From: an uncultured Eggerthellaceae bacterium
GTDB lineage: Bacteria > Actinomycetota > Coriobacteriia > Coriobacteriales > Eggerthellaceae
Assembly: GCA_934623455.1 (NCBI GenBank)
Contig: CAKTVK010000109.1
Location: 1-6,544, forward strand
DNA: 6,544 nucleotides
Direction of reading: 5' to 3'
A program made the translations under genes and the position numbers. Below are positions 1-5,626 of this stretch, one piece after another. Under the pieces are notes generated by a model. The model was given only the letters and a program-made list of their open reading frames with translations. It was not told the origin of the DNA and ran no database searches. Every line of letters starts with the position of its first letter. The first letter of the stretch is position 1.

Positions 1-445
1 GCTTTTTTTCGGGCGAATTCACGTACACGAATGCCGTACCGCGATCCTGGCAATACAGGTACATCTTCTGAATGTAGTCGGCATAGGCGGTCAGGTAATC
101 CATATCAACTTGCTGATCTTCGTCCGCCTCAAACCAGAAATACGCCTGGCCATCAAGCCCGTATTCGTACAGCGGGTGCGCTAAATACCGAAACGCCATG
201 TTGTTGAACGCGCCATACAGAGAAAGAAGCTGTGCGCGGTCGGAAATACGATCTTGCAGGTACTCTTCCAACTGATTGCGATATTCTTCATCGGTTTCGA
301 AATCCGCGCGCTCGGGCCGCACCATAAGATAGCGATTGTCCGCATCGCTAAATACCTGCTCATCTTCGTTCATGGTCAAAACGGGAACAACCAAGCACGC
401 CACCAAAAGAACGAGCATCGCTACTTTGCTGATTTTCTGAATCAC
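1..445 (-). CDS. DHHW/AlgX-like surface-polymer acyl-transfer protein, N-terminal part (cut by window edge)
   Basis: The visible 148 residues are the N-terminus; the gene runs off the low-coordinate edge. I chose the GTG at 445 because it follows a GGGGAAGAGG Shine-Dalgarno with 6 bases of spacing, while the nearby ATG at 450 stops after two codons. Residues 4-24 form one hydrophobic segment after a short basic start, which predicts a signal anchor with the rest outside the membrane. Then come DNRYL (36-40), a YLQDRISDR segment (62-70) and YGLDGQAYF (95-103). These match the family pattern ENRxLa...fe.Y..D.f..R....VixGkdGwLF that precedes the SGNH-hydrolase-like catalytic domain of DHHW/AlgJ/AlgX proteins. 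The catalytic residues lie outside the window. The start is 15 bases after the stop of the MBOAT gene, a standard pairing in which this protein receives the acyl group and passes it to an extracellular polymer. The polymer cannot be identified. A DltD-type protein is a less likely alternative. Confidence 0.75.
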   Translation of the reverse strand, partial: MIQKISKVAMLVLLVACLVVPVLTMNEDEQVFSDADNRYLMVRPERADFETDEEYRNQLEEYLQDRISDRAQLLSLYGAFNNMAFRYLAHPLYEYGLDGQAYFWFEADEDQQVDMDYLTAYADYIQKMYLYCQDRGTAFVYVNSPEKK

Positions 446-460
446 GCCATGCCTCTTCCC
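442..460 (-). promoter_or_regulatory. Shine-Dalgarno and GTG start of the DHHW-like gene, with a two-codon ATG-GCG-TGA overlap
   Basis: On the minus strand GGGGAAGAGG is followed by CATGGC and then GTG. The GTG at 445-443 overlaps the TGA of a two-codon reading frame, ATG GCG TGA at 450-442, through the four bases GTGA. No other usable start lies upstream in the frame of the gene. An in-frame ATG at 418 would remove part of the predicted signal anchor and has no comparable ribosome binding site. Confidence 0.6.
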
Positions 461-1891
461 CTAGAACTGCGCGTACAAAAACGGACTATAAGTGCTGTTC
501 AGAATGAAGCTCATGCTAATGAGCAGCAAAAGCGGAGTACCCACAGCGCTTACGATGTTCCAAACCGCCGTATTTCCGAAGTGCTCTTTCAACTTGGGAA
601 CAACCGGCGTGGACAAAACAGCAGAGACTACCAGAAGAACAAGCACGCGATTATCGGCGTAATAGAAAAAGCCAAACGGCAGCTCGGGCGCCTCTTTGAC
701 CATGCCAACCATGGCAAACAGAAAGTCTTTAGCCTGATGCACGTCGCTCGCACGGAAGATAACCCACCCCGCAACAACTACAGTCATGGTAAAAAGCCAG
801 GTCAAGACAGAGGGAACCTTAAAGCGCGGCAAAACATACGTGCGGTAAAGACGATCGATGACCATGAAGAAGGCGTACCACAAGCCCCAAAGCACGAAAT
901 GATTCGAAGCGCCGTGCCACAAGCCGGAAACGAAAAACACCACAAGCAAGTTGAAATACACGTTGCCGCGACGGCTTCCGCCCAACGGGAAATACAGGTA
1001 ATCGCGCAGCCACGACGAAAGCGAAATATGCCAGCGATTCCAAAATTCGCCCACCGTTTTCGAAATGTAGGGGTAATTGAAGTTCTCCTCAAAGCGAAAA
1101 CCCAGCATAAGGCCTATACCCAAAGCCATATCAGAATAGCCCGCAAAGTCAAAGAACAACTGGAACGTGTAGCAGAGCGCCCCTAGCCAAGCAAACGGCG
1201 TATCGATTGCTTCCAAAGCGAAGACCATATCCGCTGTTTGCCCCAACGTGTTCGCAATGATGACCTTCTTCGCCAGGCCAATCACGAAACGCCGCGCGCC
1301 GCTTGACACATCATCCAAGCAGGGGCGCGCGGGGCAATCTTCGTCGGGACGAAACATTTGCCCGTAGCGAACAATGGGGCCGGACACTATCTTCGCGAAG
1401 AAGAACGCCCAAAGCGCAACGTTTAAAAGATTGCGGTCGGCCTTGATTGTTCCGCGGTAGACATCCATGAAGTACGAGATAAGCGAGAATACCAAAAACG
1501 AGATGCCCAACGGTTGGATCAGATTAAGCGGTTCGTATTGGACCGAGGGGACGAATCTCTGCAGTGTTTCAAGGAAGTAATCAGTGTACTTGTAGTAGAC
1601 CAGAAATGCCACGGATGCTATCACGGCAACGGCAAGGACGAGTTTCTTCGTCGCACCTTGAGTTGTATCTATAACCAGGGAAAACACATAGGTTGCCAGC
1701 ACCGCCGCTATCAAAAGAGGCAGATATTCTGCAGCAACCCAATAATATGCGAACGCGCTTGCCGCAAGCAAAATGCCCTTGGCCAGGCTTTTTGCCACCA
1801 CTCCTTCGCCGTCGATAATGCGCACGCCGTAATATGCCGCCAACGTAAGCGGCAGCACCAGGCACAGGAATATCAGCGATGTAAGCGACAA
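461..1891 (-). CDS. Membrane-bound O-acyltransferase (MBOAT), AlgI/DltB-like
   Basis: This 476-residue polytopic membrane protein has many hydrophobic helices along its whole length, and the family (PF03062) transfers an activated acyl group across the membrane to a surface polymer. The core is unmistakable: a FDFAGYSDMALGIG block at 247-260, FWNRWHISLSSWLRDYLY at 283-300, FPLGG at 301-305 and GLWHGASNHFVLWG at 323-336. His326 in the WHG motif is the expected catalytic residue and His288 is also conserved. The C-terminus, FLYAQF, resembles the FIYFQF ending of AlgI-type proteins, so the gene looks full length; 476 residues fits AlgI better than the shorter DltB. The start is TTG at 1891-1889: an in-frame TAA lies 27 bases upstream, no ATG or GTG lies between, and GGAAGG sits 8 bases before the TTG. 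It lies between a lipid kinase (54-base gap) and a DHHW-like partner (15-base gap). Acetyl transfer is likely by analogy; D-alanyl transfer cannot be excluded. Confidence 0.92.
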   Translation of the reverse strand: MSLTSLIFLCLVLPLTLAAYYGVRIIDGEGVVAKSLAKGILLAASAFAYYWVAAEYLPLLIAAVLATYVFSLVIDTTQGATKKLVLAVAVIASVAFLVYYKYTDYFLETLQRFVPSVQYEPLNLIQPLGISFLVFSLISYFMDVYRGTIKADRNLLNVALWAFFFAKIVSGPIVRYGQMFRPDEDCPARPCLDDVSSGARRFVIGLAKKVIIANTLGQTADMVFALEAIDTPFAWLGALCYTFQLFFDFAGYSDMALGIGLMLGFRFEENFNYPYISKTVGEFWNRWHISLSSWLRDYLYFPLGGSRRGNVYFNLLVVFFVSGLWHGASNHFVLWGLWYAFFMVIDRLYRTYVLPRFKVPSVLTWLFTMTVVVAGWVIFRASDVHQAKDFLFAMVGMVKEAPELPFGFFYYADNRVLVLLVVSAVLSTPVVPKLKEHFGNTAVWNIVSAVGTPLLLLISMSFILNSTYSPFLYAQF

Positions 1892-1905
1892 GAAGGAATC
1901 CTTCC
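1889..1905 (-). promoter_or_regulatory. Ribosome binding site of the MBOAT gene inside a small inverted repeat
   Basis: Reading the minus strand, GAAGG (1904-1900), loop ATT, CCTTC (1896-1892) form a perfect 5-bp inverted repeat directly in front of the TTG start. A further G-U pair would draw in the first base of TTG. The GGAAGG Shine-Dalgarno forms the 5' arm, so the folded mRNA would hide it. A 5-bp stem with a 3-base loop is only marginally stable, so a regulatory effect is inference. Confidence 0.45.
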
Positions 1906-1945
1906 GAACGCGATTTTAGAAAAGTGATAGGTAAGTTTACTATTA
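1906..1945 (-). promoter_or_regulatory. Gap between lipid kinase and MBOAT genes, with a possible weak promoter
   Basis: This stretch is clearly richer in A and T than its surroundings. It contains TAAAAT (1918-1913), a fair -10 hexamer placed so that transcription would begin just before the MBOAT ribosome binding site. I found no convincing -35 hexamer at the right distance. No terminator hairpin is visible, so read-through from the kinase gene is the simpler model, with this as an optional extra promoter. Confidence 0.25.
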
Positions 1946-2860
1946 TTAGCCAAAAAGGACCGAAAGCGCCCGAGATGAAAGGGAAATGTCAAATTTGTTG
2001 CCCGAGCAATCTTCGCCATCCATCTGAGCTGGGACATTATGCTCGAATTGGACCGAAAGGCGTGCCGCGCGGCGCAGCTCCATGCTGGCAGAGCCCACAT
2101 GTTTTCCATTTTTCGCACGCGCGAAAAGCGCAATAGCGCCAATCAGGCCAATGGGCGGGTGCGCGATGCAAATGTCGAAAAGGCCATCATCGAGCTGCGC
2201 ATCGGGGCAAATGCGAAAACCGCCGCCGTACGTACGGCCCAGCTGCACGGCAAATGTCAGGGATTGCCCCTGCTCGGGTGCATTGCCATCGAAAGTTGCC
2301 CGATAGGAATGCATATCGCGATGAAAGACCAGCTGGTTGATGCCTGCTTCGAAGTACAGCGCGTTGCCCGTCTTGCTCGTGCGCTTGCGGCGCTGCACGG
2401 TGTCAAGCGCAATGGCGGCATCAATGCCAAACGAGAGCGTTTGCACGAAATACTGGCCGTTGCACAACCCCACGTCGGCAGAGCGGATGTCGCCCGTCAA
2501 AAGTTGGGCACAGGCGGTGTCAACGTCTTCGGACATATTCAGCGTACGCGCGTAATCGTTGCCCGATCCCACAGGAATAATGCCGAAAACAGGGCGTTTT
2601 TCCTGATCAACGGCCATTAGACCATTCGCCGCTTCGTGGATGATGCCATCGCCGCCCAGGGCAATGACCGTCTGATAGCCCTGAAGTGCGGCATCTGTTG
2701 CCAACTGCACGGCATGCAAAGGAGCCGTAGTGGCAATGCAATCCACCGCAACACCCACCTGCTCAAGCACACGCGCGGCATGCGCGCCGGCAGCCGCCCC
2801 CCTCCCGTTTTGGGAGGCGGGGTTCACGATGAGCAGCGTGTGTCCCAGGCAATTTGTCAT
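1946..2860 (-). CDS. Diacylglycerol/lipid kinase, DgkB/YegS/BmrU family
   Basis: This 304-residue protein has the usual length and motif order of soluble bacterial lipid kinases (DAGK catalytic domain, PF00781), which phosphorylate diacylglycerol or a related lipid with ATP at the inner membrane face. LLIVNPASQNGRG at 9-21 is the N-terminal strand-loop motif. LGGDG at 68-72 is the nucleotide-binding GGDG signature. PVGSGNDYAR at 96-105 is the third conserved block. The C-terminal lobe carries TYGGGF at 210-215, DDGLFDI at 224-230 and QMDGE at 279-283, where family members keep metal- and lipid-site acidic residues. All expected motifs are present, so the enzyme should be active. The ATG lies only a few bases behind an extended -10 element. 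In Gram-positive bacteria DgkB returns diacylglycerol from lipoteichoic-acid synthesis to phospholipid synthesis; the MBOAT and DHHW-like genes downstream suit such an envelope role. The exact lipid substrate cannot be read from sequence. Confidence 0.9.
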   Translation of the reverse strand: MTNCLGHTLLIVNPASQNGRGAAAGAHAARVLEQVGVAVDCIATTAPLHAVQLATDAALQGYQTVIALGGDGIIHEAANGLMAVDQEKRPVFGIIPVGSGNDYARTLNMSEDVDTACAQLLTGDIRSADVGLCNGQYFVQTLSFGIDAAIALDTVQRRKRTSKTGNALYFEAGINQLVFHRDMHSYRATFDGNAPEQGQSLTFAVQLGRTYGGGFRICPDAQLDDGLFDICIAHPPIGLIGAIALFARAKNGKHVGSASMELRRAARLSVQFEHNVPAQMDGEDCSGNKFDISLSSRALSVLFG

Positions 2861-2867
2861 ACGCCCC

Positions 2868-2876
2868 AGTATAGCA
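2868..2876 (-). promoter_or_regulatory. Extended -10 promoter for the lipid kinase unit
   Basis: The minus strand reads TGCTATACT, a close match to the extended -10 consensus TGnTATAnT. Only seven bases, GGGGCGT, separate it from the ATG at 2860, so transcription should start within a base or two of the start codon. No TTGACA-like -35 is found 16-18 bases upstream, which is tolerable for an extended -10. The GGGG run is too near the ATG to act as a normal ribosome binding site. Confidence 0.55.
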
Positions 2877-2920
2877 CTGCAAGGCAGAGGCCGCGCTCAC
2901 GACGCCCCGCACGCGATGTT

Positions 2921-2941
2921 AAAAAGTGACGGGGTCTTTTT
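2921..2941. other. A/T-rich hairpin next to repeat copy 1
   Basis: AAAAA (2921-2925) pairs with TTTTT (2937-2941), and GAC (2928-2930) with GTC (2934-2936), around a GGG loop with a two-base bulge. Either strand would end in a T run like a weak bidirectional terminator, but the stem is mostly A-T pairs. It overlaps the outer edge of the neighbouring repeat. It could weakly block read-through into the kinase gene or be part of a dispersed intergenic repeat. Confidence 0.35.
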
Positions 2942-3000
2942 CACATCCGTGAATAATCCCGCGCTTGGGAGTCTTTTCGCATCCGTGAATAATCCCGCGC
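2931..3000. repeat. Two tandem copies of a ~34-bp hairpin-containing repeat, 36-bp period
   Basis: Copy 1 (2931-2964) and copy 2 (2967-3000) share an identical 21-base core (2944-2964 and 2980-3000) that contains CCGTGAATAATCCCGCGC. The outer part, GTCTTTT, also matches but with a one-base indel and one substitution. Each copy holds a small hairpin: TTCAC-ATCC-GTGAA at 2940-2953 and TTCGC-ATCC-GTGAA at 2976-2989. The A-to-G change between copies turns an A-U pair into a G-U pair in plus-strand RNA, so the fold survives. The pair lies between the upstream terminator and the kinase promoter. It could be a pair of regulator sites or a dispersed REP-like element; the window alone cannot decide. 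Confidence 0.7.
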
Positions 3001-3034
3001 CCACTTACCCCTCTGCCAAGCACCTGCAAGGCGC

Positions 3035-3074
3035 CAAAACAACAACCCCACCCTTTGTTGACAAAAGGTGGGGT
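3035..3074 (-). terminator. Intrinsic terminator of the LeuA-like/fusion-protein unit
   Basis: On the minus strand ACCCCACCTTTTG, loop TCAA, CAAAGGGTGGGGT forms a 13-bp stem with a single G-U pair and a tetraloop. It is followed by the T-rich tract TGTTGTTTTG. The hairpin begins 27 bases after the stop of the 836-residue gene. The plus strand lacks a comparable T run, so this should work in the minus direction only. Confidence 0.9.
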
Positions 3075-3101
3075 AATTTGACAACAACTGCGAAAGAGGG
3101 A

Positions 3102-5612
3102 CTAGCAGCCGTATTCTTTTGCGAGCTCTTCGCGCATCTTGTACTTCAAAATCTTGCCCGCCGCATTCATAGGGAACGAATCCACAAACTTGATGTAGCG
3201 CGGAACCTTGTGGCGCGCAATGCGCTCGACCATAAACGTGCGCATCTCTTCCTCGGTCATTTCCTCGCCGTCTTTCAGGATGATGCACGCCGCGGCCTCT
3301 TCGCCGTATTTCTTATCGGGCACGCCCACGACCTGCACATCTTGCACTTTAGGATGCGTGTAAACGAAGTCCTCGATCTCTTTGGGATACAAGTTCTCGC
3401 CACCGCGGATGATCATGTCCTTCAAGCGACCGGTAATGATATAGCAAGGCAGCATCTTGCCGTTTTTGTCGGTGTAGCGCTCGTTGTACACGCGGCACGC
3501 CAGGTCACCGGAGTGCAGCCAGCCTTCCGCATCAACCGCGCCGCACGTCTCGTTGGGCATCTTGTAGTAGCCCTTCATGGTGTTGTAGCCGCGGCTGCAG
3601 AACTCGCCGTTTTCGCCATCGGTCACTTCCTCGCCCGTTTCGGGGTCTACGATCTTGCACTCGATATAGGGGAAGTCGTGGCCCACGGTCTCGGTGCGCA
3701 AGTCAAGCGAATCGGTCCATTCGCTCATGGTAGAGCCGGGCGCGCTTTCGGTCTGGCCGTACACAGATATAATGCCCGTCATGTTCATCTCATCGGGCTG
3801 CGCTGCACGTTTCATCAGATCAGCGGGGCATCCAGCGCCCGCCATAATGCCCGTGCGCATATGCGAGAAATCGGTTTTCTTGTAGTCGGGGTGGTTGAAC
3901 ATGGCAATGAACATGGTGGGCACGCCGTTGAAGCACGTGATGCGCTCCTGCGTAATGCAAGAAAGCGACGCCTTCGCCGAGAAATACGGCATGGGGCACA
4001 TGGTTGCACCGTGCGTCATGGAGCTGGTCATGGACAAAACCATGCCGAAGCAGTGGAACATGGGCACTTGAATCATCATGCGGTCAGCCGTGGACAAGCC
4101 CATGCGGTCGCCGATGGTCTTGCCGTCGTTCACCACGTTGCGATGCGTGAGCATAACGCCCTTAGGGAAGCCCGTAGTGCCGGATGTGTATTGCATATTG
4201 CATACGTCATCGGGCTTAACGGCAGCGGCCATGCGCAGGATTTCCTCTTTGGGCACCAGCGAGCTGCGATCCATGGCTTCTTCCAATGTCAGGCAGCCAG
4301 GCATTTTGAAGCCCACGGTAATAACATTGCGCAAGAACGGCAACTTCTTGCAATGCAGCTGCTCGCCGGGCACCGTATCTTTGATTTCGGGACACAGCTC
4401 GTTGATGATCTGCACGTAATTGGAATCCAGCGCGCGGTCAATCATGACAATCGTGTGCGTGTCGGACTGCCTGAACAGGTACTCTGCCTCGTGGATCTTG
4501 TACGCGGTATTCACCGTTACCAGCACGGCGCCGATTTTCGTTGCCGCCCAAAACGTGATGTACCACGCAGGAACATTTGTTGCCCAAATGGCCACTTTGC
4601 TACCCGGCTTCACGCCCATGCTCACCAAAGCACGCGCGAAGTTATCCACGTCCTCGCGGAATTCTTCGTAGGTACGCGTGTAGTCAAGCGTGGTGTACTT
4701 GAAGGCATACTGGTTGGGGAACTCTTCCACAATGCGATCAAGCATCTGCGGAAACGTCAAATCTACCAGGTCGTATTTAGGCCACACGAACTGACCGGTG
4801 CTGTCGTGGTTCCACTGCAACGAGCGGCCTTTCGCTCCCTTCGTGCTGGCGAAGCGGTCCATATAGTTCACGAAATGCGGCAGAATGATTTCAGGCTCGG
4901 TTACGTCCTCCATCCATTCGGGCATCCATTCCAACGAAATGAAGCCGTCGTAGTCAATGGAAGAAAGCGCCAGCATCACTTCATCCAGCGGCAAAACGCC
5001 CTCGCCCACCAGCGCGGGGCTGTGGTCGGCTTCGGAGTCCACCAGGTGCACGTGCTTCACATACGCGCCCAAATTGCGGATGGTGATGGCAGGTTTTTCC
5101 TCAAACTCCCAATACGGATGACGCACCGACCACAACGCGCCCAGGTAATCGCTTGCGTACGCGTCCATGAGTTCGCGCAGGCGCGCCGTATCGGCGTAAA
5201 TGCCCGTTGTCTCAATGAGCACGGACACCTTCTTTTCTTCGGCGTACGGCATAATGGCGGAAAGCGAGGCACGCGCTGCCTCTTCGTTGCCGGCAACAGC
5301 AGTTACGCACACGCCCGTTGCGAACACTTCGCTTGCAATGTTGATGAACGCCGTGAGCTCTTTCGTGTGATCCTGGCCGTCAGCAATATCGACAGACGTA
5401 TTGAGCACCGGAATCTGCAGGCCTTTTTCGCGCAGCTCGCGCGCCGTTGCGTGCGTGTTGTAAATATGGAAGGGTGCACCCTTGCCCACCAGCTCTTCGT
5501 TTTTCGCAACATCGAACACTTCAATGCCGTTGAAATCCATTTCTTCGGCCAGGCCTACCAATTCGTCCCAAGAACGCTCAGACCAGCCCTTTGTGGAAAA
5601 AGACAGTTTCAT
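3102..5612 (-). CDS. Fusion of a sugar-phosphate-isomerase-like TIM barrel with an acyl-CoA synthetase
   Basis: One uninterrupted 836-residue frame encodes two domains. Residues 1-250 resemble the xylose-isomerase-like TIM barrel (AP endonuclease 2 superfamily, PF01261): GIEVFDV (29-35), IETTGIYADT (133-142), VKHVHLVDS (185-193) and FISLEW (224-229). After a linker (about 255-278), residues 279-836 are a full AMP-dependent acyl-CoA synthetase, closest in my memory to FadD/ACSF2/YngI-type fatty-acyl ligases. Core motifs are A3 YTSGTTGFPKGV (475-486), A5 YGQTES (618-623), A7 HSGDLA (700-705), A8 GRLKDMIIRGGENLYPKEIE (728-747), and A10 NAAGK with the adenylation lysine at 820. The ligase should convert a carboxylic acid, ATP and CoA to an acyl-CoA; its acid is unknown. 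The barrel has lost a typical WDxxH aspartate (WSVRH, 161-165), so isomerase activity is doubtful. The ATG overlaps the preceding stop, and a terminator follows. The usual ligase is about 540-560 residues, so the N-terminal addition is unusual. Confidence 0.88.
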   Translation of the reverse strand: MKLSFSTKGWSERSWDELVGLAEEMDFNGIEVFDVAKNEELVGKGAPFHIYNTHATARELREKGLQIPVLNTSVDIADGQDHTKELTAFINIASEVFATGVCVTAVAGNEEAARASLSAIMPYAEEKKVSVLIETTGIYADTARLRELMDAYASDYLGALWSVRHPYWEFEEKPAITIRNLGAYVKHVHLVDSEADHSPALVGEGVLPLDEVMLALSSIDYDGFISLEWMPEWMEDVTEPEIILPHFVNYMDRFASTKGAKGRSLQWNHDSTGQFVWPKYDLVDLTFPQMLDRIVEEFPNQYAFKYTTLDYTRTYEEFREDVDNFARALVSMGVKPGSKVAIWATNVPAWYITFWAATKIGAVLVTVNTAYKIHEAEYLFRQSDTHTIVMIDRALDSNYVQIINELCPEIKDTVPGEQLHCKKLPFLRNVITVGFKMPGCLTLEEAMDRSSLVPKEEILRMAAAVKPDDVCNMQYTSGTTGFPKGVMLTHRNVVNDGKTIGDRMGLSTADRMMIQVPMFHCFGMVLSMTSSMTHGATMCPMPYFSAKASLSCITQERITCFNGVPTMFIAMFNHPDYKKTDFSHMRTGIMAGAGCPADLMKRAAQPDEMNMTGIISVYGQTESAPGSTMSEWTDSLDLRTETVGHDFPYIECKIVDPETGEEVTDGENGEFCSRGYNTMKGYYKMPNETCGAVDAEGWLHSGDLACRVYNERYTDKNGKMLPCYIITGRLKDMIIRGGENLYPKEIEDFVYTHPKVQDVQVVGVPDKKYGEEAAACIILKDGEEMTEEEMRTFMVERIARHKVPRYIKFVDSFPMNAAGKILKYKMREELAKEYGC

Positions 5613-5626
5613 TAGTTTTGCTCCTC
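5610..5626 (-). promoter_or_regulatory. TAATG stop-start overlap with Shine-Dalgarno of the fusion gene
   Basis: The minus strand reads GAGGAG (5626-5621), eight bases, then ATG at 5612-5610. The A of ATG is also the last base of the TAA (5614-5612) ending the LeuA-like gene, giving TAATG. A good ribosome binding site plus a one-base overlap indicates translational coupling and fixes the start of the fusion protein. Confidence 0.85.

Noticed and set aside
254..1186. A 310-codon plus-strand frame opposite the MBOAT and DHHW-like genes.
   Set aside because: It has a low-complexity composition rich in His, Gln, Lys and Arg and no motif, while the minus strand carries clear MBOAT motifs. It is an antisense shadow.
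2931..3000. CRISPR array.
   Set aside because: There are only two copies, the gap between the repeat units is just 2 bases (2965-2966), too short for a spacer, and no cas genes are visible.
2941..3288. A 115-codon minus-strand frame across the repeats and the 3' end of the fusion gene.
   Set aside because: It overlaps the ligase C-terminus in another frame and reads through the terminator; its repeated ARDYSRM ending only reflects the 36-bp repeat period.
4860..4862. Internal Met251 as a separate start for the ligase, making two genes.
   Set aside because: No stop separates the domains and I see no ribosome binding site strong enough to prefer it; a continuous fusion is simpler. An additional internal start cannot be fully excluded.
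2730..5615. A 961-codon open frame on the plus strand, opposite the fusion gene and across the intergenic region.
   Set aside because: The protein is rich in His, Arg and Ala without recognisable domains, crosses the terminator and promoter, and lies opposite a gene with full enzyme motifs. Sense-strand codon bias explains the absence of stops.
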